NCBI GenBank assembly: GCA_015486785.1
Contig: WFQZ01000049.1
Location: forward strand, 1 to 16,936
Direction of reading: 5' to 3'
Origin: Thermoflexales bacterium
GTDB lineage: Bacteria > Chloroflexota > Anaerolineae > B4-G1 > SLSP01
DNA: 16,936 nt
Part shown: positions 6,242-12,869 of the stretch, one piece after another
Layout: each line of letters opens with the position of its first letter
How positions within the stretch are numbered: position 1 is the stretch's first letter
Program-made: the position numbers and the translations under genes
The notes under the pieces: generated by a model
What the model saw: only the letters and a program-made list of their open reading frames with translations
Told to the model about the DNA's origin: nothing
Databases searched by the model: none

Positions 6242-9200
6242 AGAACAATCCTTACGTGGGGCCGCGCCCATACCGGCGGGAGCACAGTCGGAATTTCTAT
6301 GGCCGCAACCGCGAGGCGCGGGATTTGCTGTCGTTGCTGCTGGCGGAACGGGTGGTGCTGTTCTATGCCCCTTCTGGGGCCGGGAAGACTTCACTGCTCA
6401 ATGCCAAGGTGCTGCCGGCCTTGGAAGACGATGGCTTCCAGGTGCTGCCGCCGGTGCGCGTGGGAAGCTCTGTGCCGCCGAGCATTGACCTCGACTCGGT
6501 GCCGAATGTGTACATTTTCAGCGTGCTGCTGGGGCTGGCCGAGGATAAAATCCCGCCGGAGGAGCTGGTGGCTTACGATCTGGCGGGATTTTTGCAGCAG
6601 TTCTATCCCCTCCGGCAAGACGAGGTCACTTTGAGCACCCGCCCGCAATTGCTGATCTGCGATCAGTTTGAGGAACTGTTCACCTCGCACCCCGGGCACT
6701 GGGAGCAGGTGCCGGATTTCTTCCGGCAGATCCGCGCCGCACTGCAACAGCAATCGGGGCTGGGGGTGCTGTTTGCGATGCGCGAGGATTACGTGGCGGA
6801 GGTCGAGCCGTATGCGGCTTTGCTCCCCACGCGGATGAAGGCCCGTTACCGCATTGAGCCGTTGAAGGCGGAGGGTGCCTTGGAAGCGGTGCGGAAACCC
6901 GCGCTCAACGCCGGGTGTCCCTTCGCGCCGGGCGTCGCCGAGCAGTTGGTGGACGATCTGCGGCGGATCAAGGTGCAGCGGCACGGGCAGGAGGTTTTCG
7001 CGCTGGGGCCGTATGTTGAGCCGGTGCAATTGCAGGTGGTTTGCAATTTGCTGTGGGATCGCTTGCCCGAACAGGAAGATCGCACCATTGATGCGGAGGA
7101 TGTGGCTTCGATGGGCAATGTGGGCGATGCGCTGTTGTACTTTTACGAGGACGTGTTGCGCCAGACGGTCGCGGCGACGCATGTTTCGGAGCGGCAATTG
7201 CGCCGCTGGTTCGGCGAGGAGCTGATTACCCCGATGCAGACGCGCGGCTTGGCTCTGCGCGGGCCGCAAACGACCGCCGGATTGCCTAATGAGGCGGTGG
7301 ACTTTTTGCACGACCGGCACATCATCCGCTCCGACCTGCGGGCCGGAGCGCGTTGGTACGAGCTGGCACACGACAGTTTGATCACGCCGGTGCTGCGCTC
7401 CAATCAAGCGTGGGAGCAGGCACACGATACCCCGTTGCGCAAAACCGCGCGGGAGTGGGCGGCGACGGAGGACGCCGCGTTGCTCTATCGCGGGCCGCTG
7501 CTGGAGGCGGCGCGGAAATGGGTGACGGAGCATCCAGATGAGGCGGAGGATTACGAAGTGCGCTTCATTGAGGCCGGTGAGGCGCAAGCGCAGCAGGAGG
7601 CACGGCGGCGGCGTTTGCAGTTGTTGGGCGTGGCCATCGGATCGGCGGTGCTGGTGGTGGTCACGCTGCTGGCGTGGATGGCGGTGCGCAGCTCGCTGAC
7701 GGCTCGCGCCCGGCAATTGGCCGCCGAGTCCCGCGAGTGGCGCGAACGGGATCGGCGGGGCAGCATCCGCGCGGCGTGGCTGGGGGCGCGTCCTTCCAAT
7801 CTCGGCGAGACGCTCCAGATTCTCTGGGGGCAGCCGCTGCTGGGCCAGGTGGACACGGTAGACGCGCAGATCGCTTTGCGCCAGTCCTTGCTGGATGTGT
7901 ATCCGGCGGCGGTGCATGCCGATCAGCCGGACCAGGTGCAGGCGTTGGTCTACAGCCCGGATGGCCGCACCTTGTACAGCGATTACGCCAGCTTGGGCGT
8001 GGGGATATGGGATACGGCGGCGCAAACGCGCACGCTCCTCCCGTGGCCTTTCCGGGGCGGCTCTGTGTGGTCGCTGGCGGTCAGCCCCGACGGGCAAACG
8101 TTGTTCGTCGCCGGCGATAACGGGCGGGAAGCCAACGCGGACGAGGATCGTGTGCCGCTGGTCGCTCAGGGAATATCCGATCTGACCTCGCAAGGCGGCG
8201 TGATCGGCGTTTGGGACGCGGGGCGGGGCGTGTGGCGGCAGTGGCTGCAAGTGACTACCCCGATCACGGTTTACGATGAGGTGTACAGTCTGGCGATCTG
8301 TCCCCAGGGACGTTACCTGGCGGCGGGCGGGGATTACGACGGCGAATTTCACGACCGCTACGGGGATCGCAGCGGGGTTATTCGGTTGTGGAAGCGGGGC
8401 ACGGATGGCACCTTCGGCCCGCGCCCGGCGATCACCTTGGGGGTGTTTCCGCAGCGGATCGTTGATCTGGCTTGTGCGCGGGTCGCCAGCGGCGGCACGT
8501 ACCTGGCGGCGGCATCTTATGATGGCTTGGTGCGCGTGTGGCGGCTGGATTCCGTGCCCGGCGGGATCACGACCACGCAAGTGCTCACGCTCGCCGGGCA
8601 CAGCGGGGCGGTGCGGGCGGTGGCTTTCAGTCCCACCGAGCCGCTGTTGGCTTCTGCTTCGGATGATCGCACGATCCGCTTGTGGGATTTGCGGAGCGGC
8701 GCGGAGATGCTCACGCTGGTGGGGCATACGGCCCAGGTGACGAGGCTGGCTTTTTCGCCCGATGGAACGTGGCTTTTCTCCGGCTCGCGCGATAATTCGG
8801 TGCGCGTGTGGGACATCGCCGCCCGCAATTCCCGAAACATCCACATGTTGACCGGCCCCAAGAGCTTGATCTTGAGCCTGGCCGTCAGTCCTGATGGCTC
8901 ATACGTGGCCGCCGGATCGGGCGACAACAGCTTGCGCATCTGGGATTTGAAGTTCCCGGCGCGGCTGGGGATTTCGACGCTCACCGGCGGAGAAGAGCTG
9001 CTGCGCGGCGTGGCTTACAGCCCCGACGGGACGCGCTTGGTGGCGAATGACAACGGCGGCGTGATCCGCGTTTGGGATGTGGCACAAGGGCAGCTCATCC
9101 GCGTGCTGGCTCCGCCGGTGAAGGGGAAGGCTTGGAACTTGAGTTACAGCCACGGAGGGCAGTTTTTGGTCTCGTGCCATGCCTCCGGCGACATCGTGGT

Positions 9201-9951
9201 GCGCGACGGGAACACTTACGAGGTGCTCGCCGATCTCAAGGAGCATCGGGGTGGCGTGAACGGCGTGGCGTTTAGCCCGGATGATCGCTACATGGTTTCC
9301 GCGTCCGACGATCAACGGGTGCTGGTGTGGGATACGGCGACGTGGCAGGTGGTCTCCGAGCTGCACGTCCCCGATAAAGCCCGCCCCGGCGAGGCGTGGT
9401 CGTTGGATTACAGCCCCGATGGGCGGTGGATCGCCGTGGGGTACGCGGCCTATCGCGGCGTTCCCGTGGGACGCATCCAGGTTTGGCGGGTGACTTCCGC
9501 TGCCGGGGAGCCGTTTTCCGCCGAACCGGCTTTCGGCGACGATCACACGCACACGAGTTACTTGCTGACGACGGCCTTCAGCCCCGACGGGCTGTTTCTG
9601 GCGACCGGCGGATTTGATAACACGGCCTTGCTCTGGGATACGCGAACTTTTACCACGGTGGCGCGGCTTGAGCATCCCGGCTACGTGTACAAGGCGTTGT
9701 TCAGCCCGAACGGGCGGTATCTGGCGACCGGGGCGCGGGATGGACACGTGCGGTTGTGGGACTTGAACGCTCATCCGCCCCGGCTCATCGCCGATAATGA
9801 CGCGCATACCGACGTGGTGTGGGACTTGTCCTTCAGCCCCGATGGCAAGTTTCTGGCTTCCAGCTCTTGGGATCACACGGTGCATCGCTATCCGGTGTCT
9901 TTCGACGAGGTGCAGAAGCTGGCGGAGGTATATCTTCGTGAGATGCACTAA
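6238..9951 (+). CDS. nSTAND1 NTPase with one transmembrane helix and 14 WD40 repeats
   Basis: A 1237-residue signalling NTPase. Seen: the NPYVGPRPY...FYGR entry typical of nSTAND1 (residues 4-22), Walker A APSGAGKTS at 44-52, Walker B LLICDQFEELF with Asp142 and Glu145/146, a winged-helix-like part with WYELAHDSLITPVL near 375-390, a basic cluster RRRR, then a single hydrophobic helix at about 461-483. From about 565 to the end I count 14 WD40 units, most with SPDG and WD near the end (for example LWDLRSG, VWDIAAR), enough for two seven-bladed propellers. STAND proteins use ATP binding and oligomerisation to activate effectors; the propellers would be the sensor. Start ATG 6238 has AAGGAGG 6 bases upstream and overlaps the CHAT stop. 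If the RRRR side is cytoplasmic, the propellers lie outside. Partners are inferred from the operon. Confidence 0.93.
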   Translation: MKNNPYVGPRPYRREHSRNFYGRNREARDLLSLLLAERVVLFYAPSGAGKTSLLNAKVLPALEDDGFQVLPPVRVGSSVPPSIDLDSVPNVYIFSVLLGLAEDKIPPEELVAYDLAGFLQQFYPLRQDEVTLSTRPQLLICDQFEELFTSHPGHWEQVPDFFRQIRAALQQQSGLGVLFAMREDYVAEVEPYAALLPTRMKARYRIEPLKAEGALEAVRKPALNAGCPFAPGVAEQLVDDLRRIKVQRHGQEVFALGPYVEPVQLQVVCNLLWDRLPEQEDRTIDAEDVASMGNVGDALLYFYEDVLRQTVAATHVSERQLRRWFGEELITPMQTRGLALRGPQTTAGLPNEAVDFLHDRHIIRSDLRAGARWYELAHDSLITPVLRSNQAWEQAHDTPLRKTAREWAATEDAALLYRGPLLEAARKWVTEHPDEAEDYEVRFIEAGEAQAQQEARRRRLQLLGVAIGSAVLVVVTLLAWMAVRSSLTARARQLAAESREWRERDRRGSIRAAWLGARPSNLGETLQILWGQPLLGQVDTVDAQIALRQSLLDVYPAAVHADQPDQVQALVYSPDGRTLYSDYASLGVGIWDTAAQTRTLLPWPFRGGSVWSLAVSPDGQTLFVAGDNGREANADEDRVPLVAQGISDLTSQGGVIGVWDAGRGVWRQWLQVTTPITVYDEVYSLAICPQGRYLAAGGDYDGEFHDRYGDRSGVIRLWKRGTDGTFGPRPAITLGVFPQRIVDLACARVASGGTYLAAASYDGLVRVWRLDSVPGGITTTQVLTLAGHSGAVRAVAFSPTEPLLASASDDRTIRLWDLRSGAEMLTLVGHTAQVTRLAFSPDGTWLFSGSRDNSVRVWDIAARNSRNIHMLTGPKSLILSLAVSPDGSYVAAGSGDNSLRIWDLKFPARLGISTLTGGEELLRGVAYSPDGTRLVANDNGGVIRVWDVAQGQLIRVLAPPVKGKAWNLSYSHGGQFLVSCHASGDIVVRDGNTYEVLADLKEHRGGVNGVAFSPDDRYMVSASDDQRVLVWDTATWQVVSELHVPDKARPGEAWSLDYSPDGRWIAVGYAAYRGVPVGRIQVWRVTSAAGEPFSAEPAFGDDHTHTSYLLTTAFSPDGLFLATGGFDNTALLWDTRTFTTVARLEHPGYVYKALFSPNGRYLATGARDGHVRLWDLNAHPPRLIADNDAHTDVVWDLSFSPDGKFLASSSWDHTVHRYPVSFDEVQKLAEVYLREMH
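9924..9928 (+). promoter_or_regulatory. Shine-Dalgarno GGAGG that sets the lipoprotein start
   Basis: GGAGG is 9 bases before GTG 9938 and lies inside the last codons of the nSTAND-WD40 gene. It supports the GTG start, which also gives a clean lipoprotein signal peptide. Confidence 0.75.
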
Positions 9952-11128
9952 GTGGCTGGCGGCGATCCTGCTGTTTTCCGTGCTGTTGACGGCTTGCCGT
10001 GGCGGGGATGGGAAGCAGGCGGCTGAGCCGTTGAAGGTGGGCGTGATCGGGCCGTTTAGCGGGGATTTCCAATCGCTGGGGCAGCGGATGCACAACGGCG
10101 TGGTGTTGGCCGTTGAGGGGTGGAATCAGCGCGGGGGGATTTTGGGGCAGCCGGTGGAGATCGTGTTGCTGGATAGTCGGTGCGATCCGGCGACGGCGCA
10201 AGATGCGCTGCTGGCGGCCATTGAGGAAACGCAACTCCAGTTTGTCATCGGCGGGGTGTGCGGCGATGTGTCGGAGCGGACGGCGCGGGTGGCGATGAAG
10301 TACGGCTTGTTGCAGATCAGCCCGGCCTCGGTGCAGCTCGATTTGACGCTGGATGACGAGGGGAATGTGCGCCCGTTGGTGTTTCGTGCTCCGTTTGCCG
10401 ATCCGACCCAAGGGATCGTGGCGGCGCAGTTCGCGCTGCATCGGCTGGATGCGGAAAGTGCGGTCATCCTCACGGCTAAGGGCAGTCCTTACGGCAAGGC
10501 ACTGGCCGATGCTTTTGCCGACTCGTTCCAAGCCGAAGACGGCAAGATCAAGCTGCGGGCGACGTATGATCGCGAGAGCCACACTTTCTTTGATGTGCTT
10601 GCGGATGTGCGGGATGCGTCCCCGGACGTGCTTTATCTGCCGGGGTACTACAATGTGATGAATGAGCTGGTGCCTCAGGTGCGTTCTTACGGCATCAATG
10701 CGCGGATCATCGGTAGTGACGGCTGGGATTCGCCGCAGTTGGAGGCGGCGCGGATGGGCGGTTGTTACTTCACCACGCATTACGCGCCGGACGATCCCCG
10801 GGATGTGGTGCAGCAGTGGAATCAGCTCTACTCCAGCCGGTATCTGGTGACGCCGGGGGCCTTGGCTACGCTGGGCTACGATGCGGCCAACATGCTCTTC
10901 ACGGCGATTCAGGAGAGCGGCTCGCGTGAGCCTTACGCGGTGGCGCAAACGATGGAAAAGGCTACGTTCAACACCGTCACCGGCGAAGTGCGTTTCGATG
11001 CCCAGCACAACCCCATCAAGCCGGTGACGATTGTCCAGGTGCGGGATGGGCAGTTGGTTTACGTGGATCGGCTGTTGCCGGCGACGCCGACGCCGACCCC
11101 CACCCCCACGCCGGAGGTGGAGCCGTGA
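9938..11128 (+). CDS. Leu/Ile/Val-binding-type (Peripla_BP_6) substrate-binding lipoprotein
   Basis: Exported lipoprotein of 396 residues. Seen: a signal peptide MRCTKWLAA, a hydrophobic core, and the lipobox LLTAC with lipidated Cys20; PLKVGVIGPFSGDFQSLG begins the mature type-1 binding-protein fold (residues 31-48); GILGQPVEIVLLDSRCDP and FVIGGVCGD carry Cys82 and Cys108, matching the disulfide of LivJ-type proteins; ISPAS near 134; GYDAANMLFTAI near the end. The C-terminus is a PTPTPTPTPEVEP tail. Start GTG 9938 overlaps the nSTAND gene by 14 bases, with GGAGG 9 bases upstream. Members normally deliver amino acids or amides to ABC permeases, but no permease or ATPase gene is adjacent. Its position in the CHAT/nSTAND operon suggests a sensory role (inference). 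Residues aligned by eye with LivJ ligand contacts look different, so the ligand is unknown. Confidence 0.92.
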   Translation: MRCTKWLAAILLFSVLLTACRGGDGKQAAEPLKVGVIGPFSGDFQSLGQRMHNGVVLAVEGWNQRGGILGQPVEIVLLDSRCDPATAQDALLAAIEETQLQFVIGGVCGDVSERTARVAMKYGLLQISPASVQLDLTLDDEGNVRPLVFRAPFADPTQGIVAAQFALHRLDAESAVILTAKGSPYGKALADAFADSFQAEDGKIKLRATYDRESHTFFDVLADVRDASPDVLYLPGYYNVMNELVPQVRSYGINARIIGSDGWDSPQLEAARMGGCYFTTHYAPDDPRDVVQQWNQLYSSRYLVTPGALATLGYDAANMLFTAIQESGSREPYAVAQTMEKATFNTVTGEVRFDAQHNPIKPVTIVQVRDGQLVYVDRLLPATPTPTPTPTPEVEP

Positions 11129-11784
11129 GCGATCCGCAGCTTGTGCCGGCCCGCGAGACGCGGGTGGAGATTCGGGTGGTGAACTCGCGTTTTATCACCA
11201 CGGCGGGGCCGGCCTTCACCGTGGATGAGGCCAAGGCGTTCATTGCCCGCATCAAGGCCGAGTTTCGGGATGCGACGCACAATGTGCCGCTGTTCATCAT
11301 CGGCCATGGCACGCGGCAGATCGCGCATTGCAGCGATGATGGCGAGCCTTCGGGCACGGCGGGACGCCCCGCGCTGGCGGTGCTTCAGGGGAGCGGCCTG
11401 GGGGATGTGGCGGCGGTGGTGACGCGCTACTTCGGTGGGACGAAGTTGGGCACCGGTGGCTTGGTGCGGGCGTATAGCGAGGCGGTGCGGGCGGTGCTGC
11501 GCGAGCTGCCGTTGGCGGAGAAGCGGCCCACGCACACGGTGATGATCGCCGTGCCTTACGCGCTCTTTGAGCGGGTGCGGCAGATGATCGCGGCGCATCG
11601 CGGGGTGCTGGAGGATCAGAGCTTCGCCGGGGACGTGACGCTCACGGCCCGCTTCCCGGTGGATGAATTTGAGGGCTTTCAATCCGCGCTGCGGGAGCTT
11701 TCGGCGGGGCAGTGCGAGGCTTTGATTGTGGAGACCAATCCGGCTACGTTGGTGCCGGTTGATCGTCTATCCGGTATGGTATAA
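11125..11784 (+). CDS. YigZ/IMPACT family protein
   Basis: A 219-residue protein of the conserved YigZ family. Seen: the N-terminal IMPACT domain with VVNSRFI near 18-24, HCSDDGEPSGTAGRP at 68-82 and VVTRYFGGTKLGTGGLVRAY at 98-117, followed by a ferredoxin-like C-terminal domain (about 140-210) as in DUF1949. The eukaryotic relative IMPACT affects translation control through GCN1; the bacterial role is unclear, though a link to translation or RNA binding is often proposed. Start GTG 11125 overlaps the lipoprotein stop (GTGA), and GGAGG plus GGAG lie just upstream, so it is co-translated with that operon. Its stop codon TAA sits inside the -10 box of the tRNA-Ser promoter. Probably a housekeeping passenger rather than a component of the CHAT system. 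Confidence 0.95.
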   Translation: MSDPQLVPARETRVEIRVVNSRFITTAGPAFTVDEAKAFIARIKAEFRDATHNVPLFIIGHGTRQIAHCSDDGEPSGTAGRPALAVLQGSGLGDVAAVVTRYFGGTKLGTGGLVRAYSEAVRAVLRELPLAEKRPTHTVMIAVPYALFERVRQMIAAHRGVLEDQSFAGDVTLTARFPVDEFEGFQSALRELSAGQCEALIVETNPATLVPVDRLSGMV

Positions 11785-11785
11785 T
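11759..11785 (+). promoter_or_regulatory. Extended -10 promoter of tRNA-Ser, overlapping the yigZ stop codon
   Basis: TATAAT (11780-11785) is preceded directly by TGG, a perfect extended -10. A -35-like TTGATC (11759-11764) is 15 bases upstream, short of ideal. The predicted start near 11792 gives a leader of about 8 bases before the tRNA. The TAA stop of the YigZ gene (11782-11784) is part of the -10 box. Confidence 0.7.
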
Positions 11786-11799
11786 GTTTGCGTCATTGT

Positions 11800-11889
11800 G
11801 GAGAGATGCCAGAGTGGCCGATTGGGACGGTCTCGAAAACCGTTGTAGCCGCAAGGCTACCGTGGGTTCGAATCCCACTCTCTCCGCCA
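11800..11889 (+). tRNA. tRNA-Ser, anticodon CGA
   Basis: Class II tRNA: acceptor GGAGAGA with TCTCTCC, anticodon stem ACGGT/ACCGT with loop CTCGAAA (anticodon CGA, reading UCG), a long variable arm with GTAGCC/GGCTAC stem, T stem GTGGG/CCCAC with loop TTCGAAT, discriminator G, and an encoded CCA at 11887-11889. The CCA is encoded here, unlike in the tRNA-Thr of this window. Confidence 0.97.
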
Positions 11890-11893
11890 CGGG

Positions 11894-11938
11894 GGAAAAC
11901 AGCGGTCAAAGCCCTCCGACCGCTGTTTTCCGTTTCAT
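11894..11938 (+). terminator. Hairpin terminator after tRNA-Ser
   Basis: A perfect 14-bp stem: GGAAAACAGCGGTC (11894-11907) with GACCGCTGTTTTCC (11918-11931) around a 10-base loop, then GTTTC. It begins 5 bases after the tRNA CCA. The T-rich part is partly inside the stem and the trailing T run is short, so termination may be incomplete. No clear promoter is seen between it and the DegV gene at 11989, so some readthrough may be needed. Confidence 0.75.
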
Positions 11939-11988
11939 TGGGAAGGATGGAGCGATTCTCTTCTGCTTAGTTCAAGAAGGAGATGGAA

Positions 11989-12855
11989 ATGGCAAAGCAC
12001 CGCATAGCGTTGATGACGGATAGCACTTGTGATCTGCCGGCGGAGTTGCTCCGCCAATACGACATTACCGTTGTGCCTCTCTATGTTGTGTGGGATGGTG
12101 AGGTTATGCGGGAGCGGGTGGACATTATGCCGCGTGAGTTCTACCGCCGCTTGCGAGCTTCTTCCTCCATCCCGACTACCTCCCAGCCCACTCCCCAGGA
12201 TTTCTTGGATGCTTTCACTGCGGCCCGGGAGCAGGGCGCGGAGGAGATTATGGTCGTCACCATCAGCAGCGCGATGAGCGGGACGATCCTTGCGGCGCAG
12301 CAGGCCGGGGATATGTGTGAACTCCCGGTGCATGTGCACGATGGCCGCACGAACTCTATGGGGCTGGGCTGGCAGGTGCTGGCAGCGGCCCGCGTCCGTG
12401 AGCAGGGCGGAGACGCTCAAGCGATGCTCGCGGCAGCGGACGAGGTGCGGAAGCGGTTGGTGTATCTCATCTCGCTGGATACGCTGCGTTATCTGCACAA
12501 GGGCGGGCGGATCGGCGGGGCGACTCGTTTCATCGGGACGCTCCTCAACATCAAGCCGCAGATTTACGTGGATCACGAAAGCGGGCGTGTGGAGGCGGGC
12601 CGCTCGACGCGCACCCGCAAACGGGCGATTTCCGCGCTGTATCGGGATTTCTTCGCTCAGGTGGATACGTCGTTGCCGTTGCGTATCGCGGTGCTGCATA
12701 ACGACGCCGAGGAAGAGGCGCGGATGCTGGCGGAGCGAGTGCAGCAGGAATATCATCCGGTGGAGTTGATCTTCCAGATTGTGTCTCCGGTGCTGGGAGT
12801 GCATACCGGGCCGGGGGCGATATCACTTTGTGGATACGCCGATCCTACGGCGTGA
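11989..12855 (+). CDS. DegV family protein (FakB-like fatty-acid binding)
   Basis: A 288-residue protein of the DegV family; characterised members (FakB) bind a fatty acid and present it to the kinase FakA for phosphorylation, feeding membrane lipid synthesis. Seen: LMTDSTCDLP near residues 8-17, RASSSIPTTSQPTPQDF with the TSQP lipid-loop near 58-61, ISSAMSGT around 88-95, DTLRYLHKGGRIG near 165-177, and the closing HTGPGAI near the C-terminus. All are family hallmarks. Start ATG 11989 is preferred since AAGGAG (11977-11982) is 6 bases upstream; ATG 11983 would directly abut that site. It is followed after 14 bases by the glucose-6-phosphate isomerase gene on the same strand. No FakA gene is in the window. 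The fatty-acid preference cannot be told. Confidence 0.94.
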   Translation: MAKHRIALMTDSTCDLPAELLRQYDITVVPLYVVWDGEVMRERVDIMPREFYRRLRASSSIPTTSQPTPQDFLDAFTAAREQGAEEIMVVTISSAMSGTILAAQQAGDMCELPVHVHDGRTNSMGLGWQVLAAARVREQGGDAQAMLAAADEVRKRLVYLISLDTLRYLHKGGRIGGATRFIGTLLNIKPQIYVDHESGRVEAGRSTRTRKRAISALYRDFFAQVDTSLPLRIAVLHNDAEEEARMLAERVQQEYHPVELIFQIVSPVLGVHTGPGAISLCGYADPTA

Positions 12856-12869
12856 AGGTGGAGGCAAAA

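Noticed and set aside
6391..8844. Long open reading frame on the minus strand opposite the nSTAND-WD40 gene
   Set aside because: It is the expected antisense shadow in GC-rich coding DNA, rich in Arg, His and Pro and with no recognisable domain.
7930..9951. Recently expanded tandem DNA repeat in the WD40 part
   Set aside because: Units share protein motifs but differ strongly in length and DNA sequence, so this is an old, diverged repeat.
3939..11889. Genomic island between two tRNA genes carrying the CHAT operon
   Set aside because: The operon lies at the 5' side of both tRNAs, while integration normally uses 3' ends. No integrase, direct repeat of tRNA ends or composition shift was seen.
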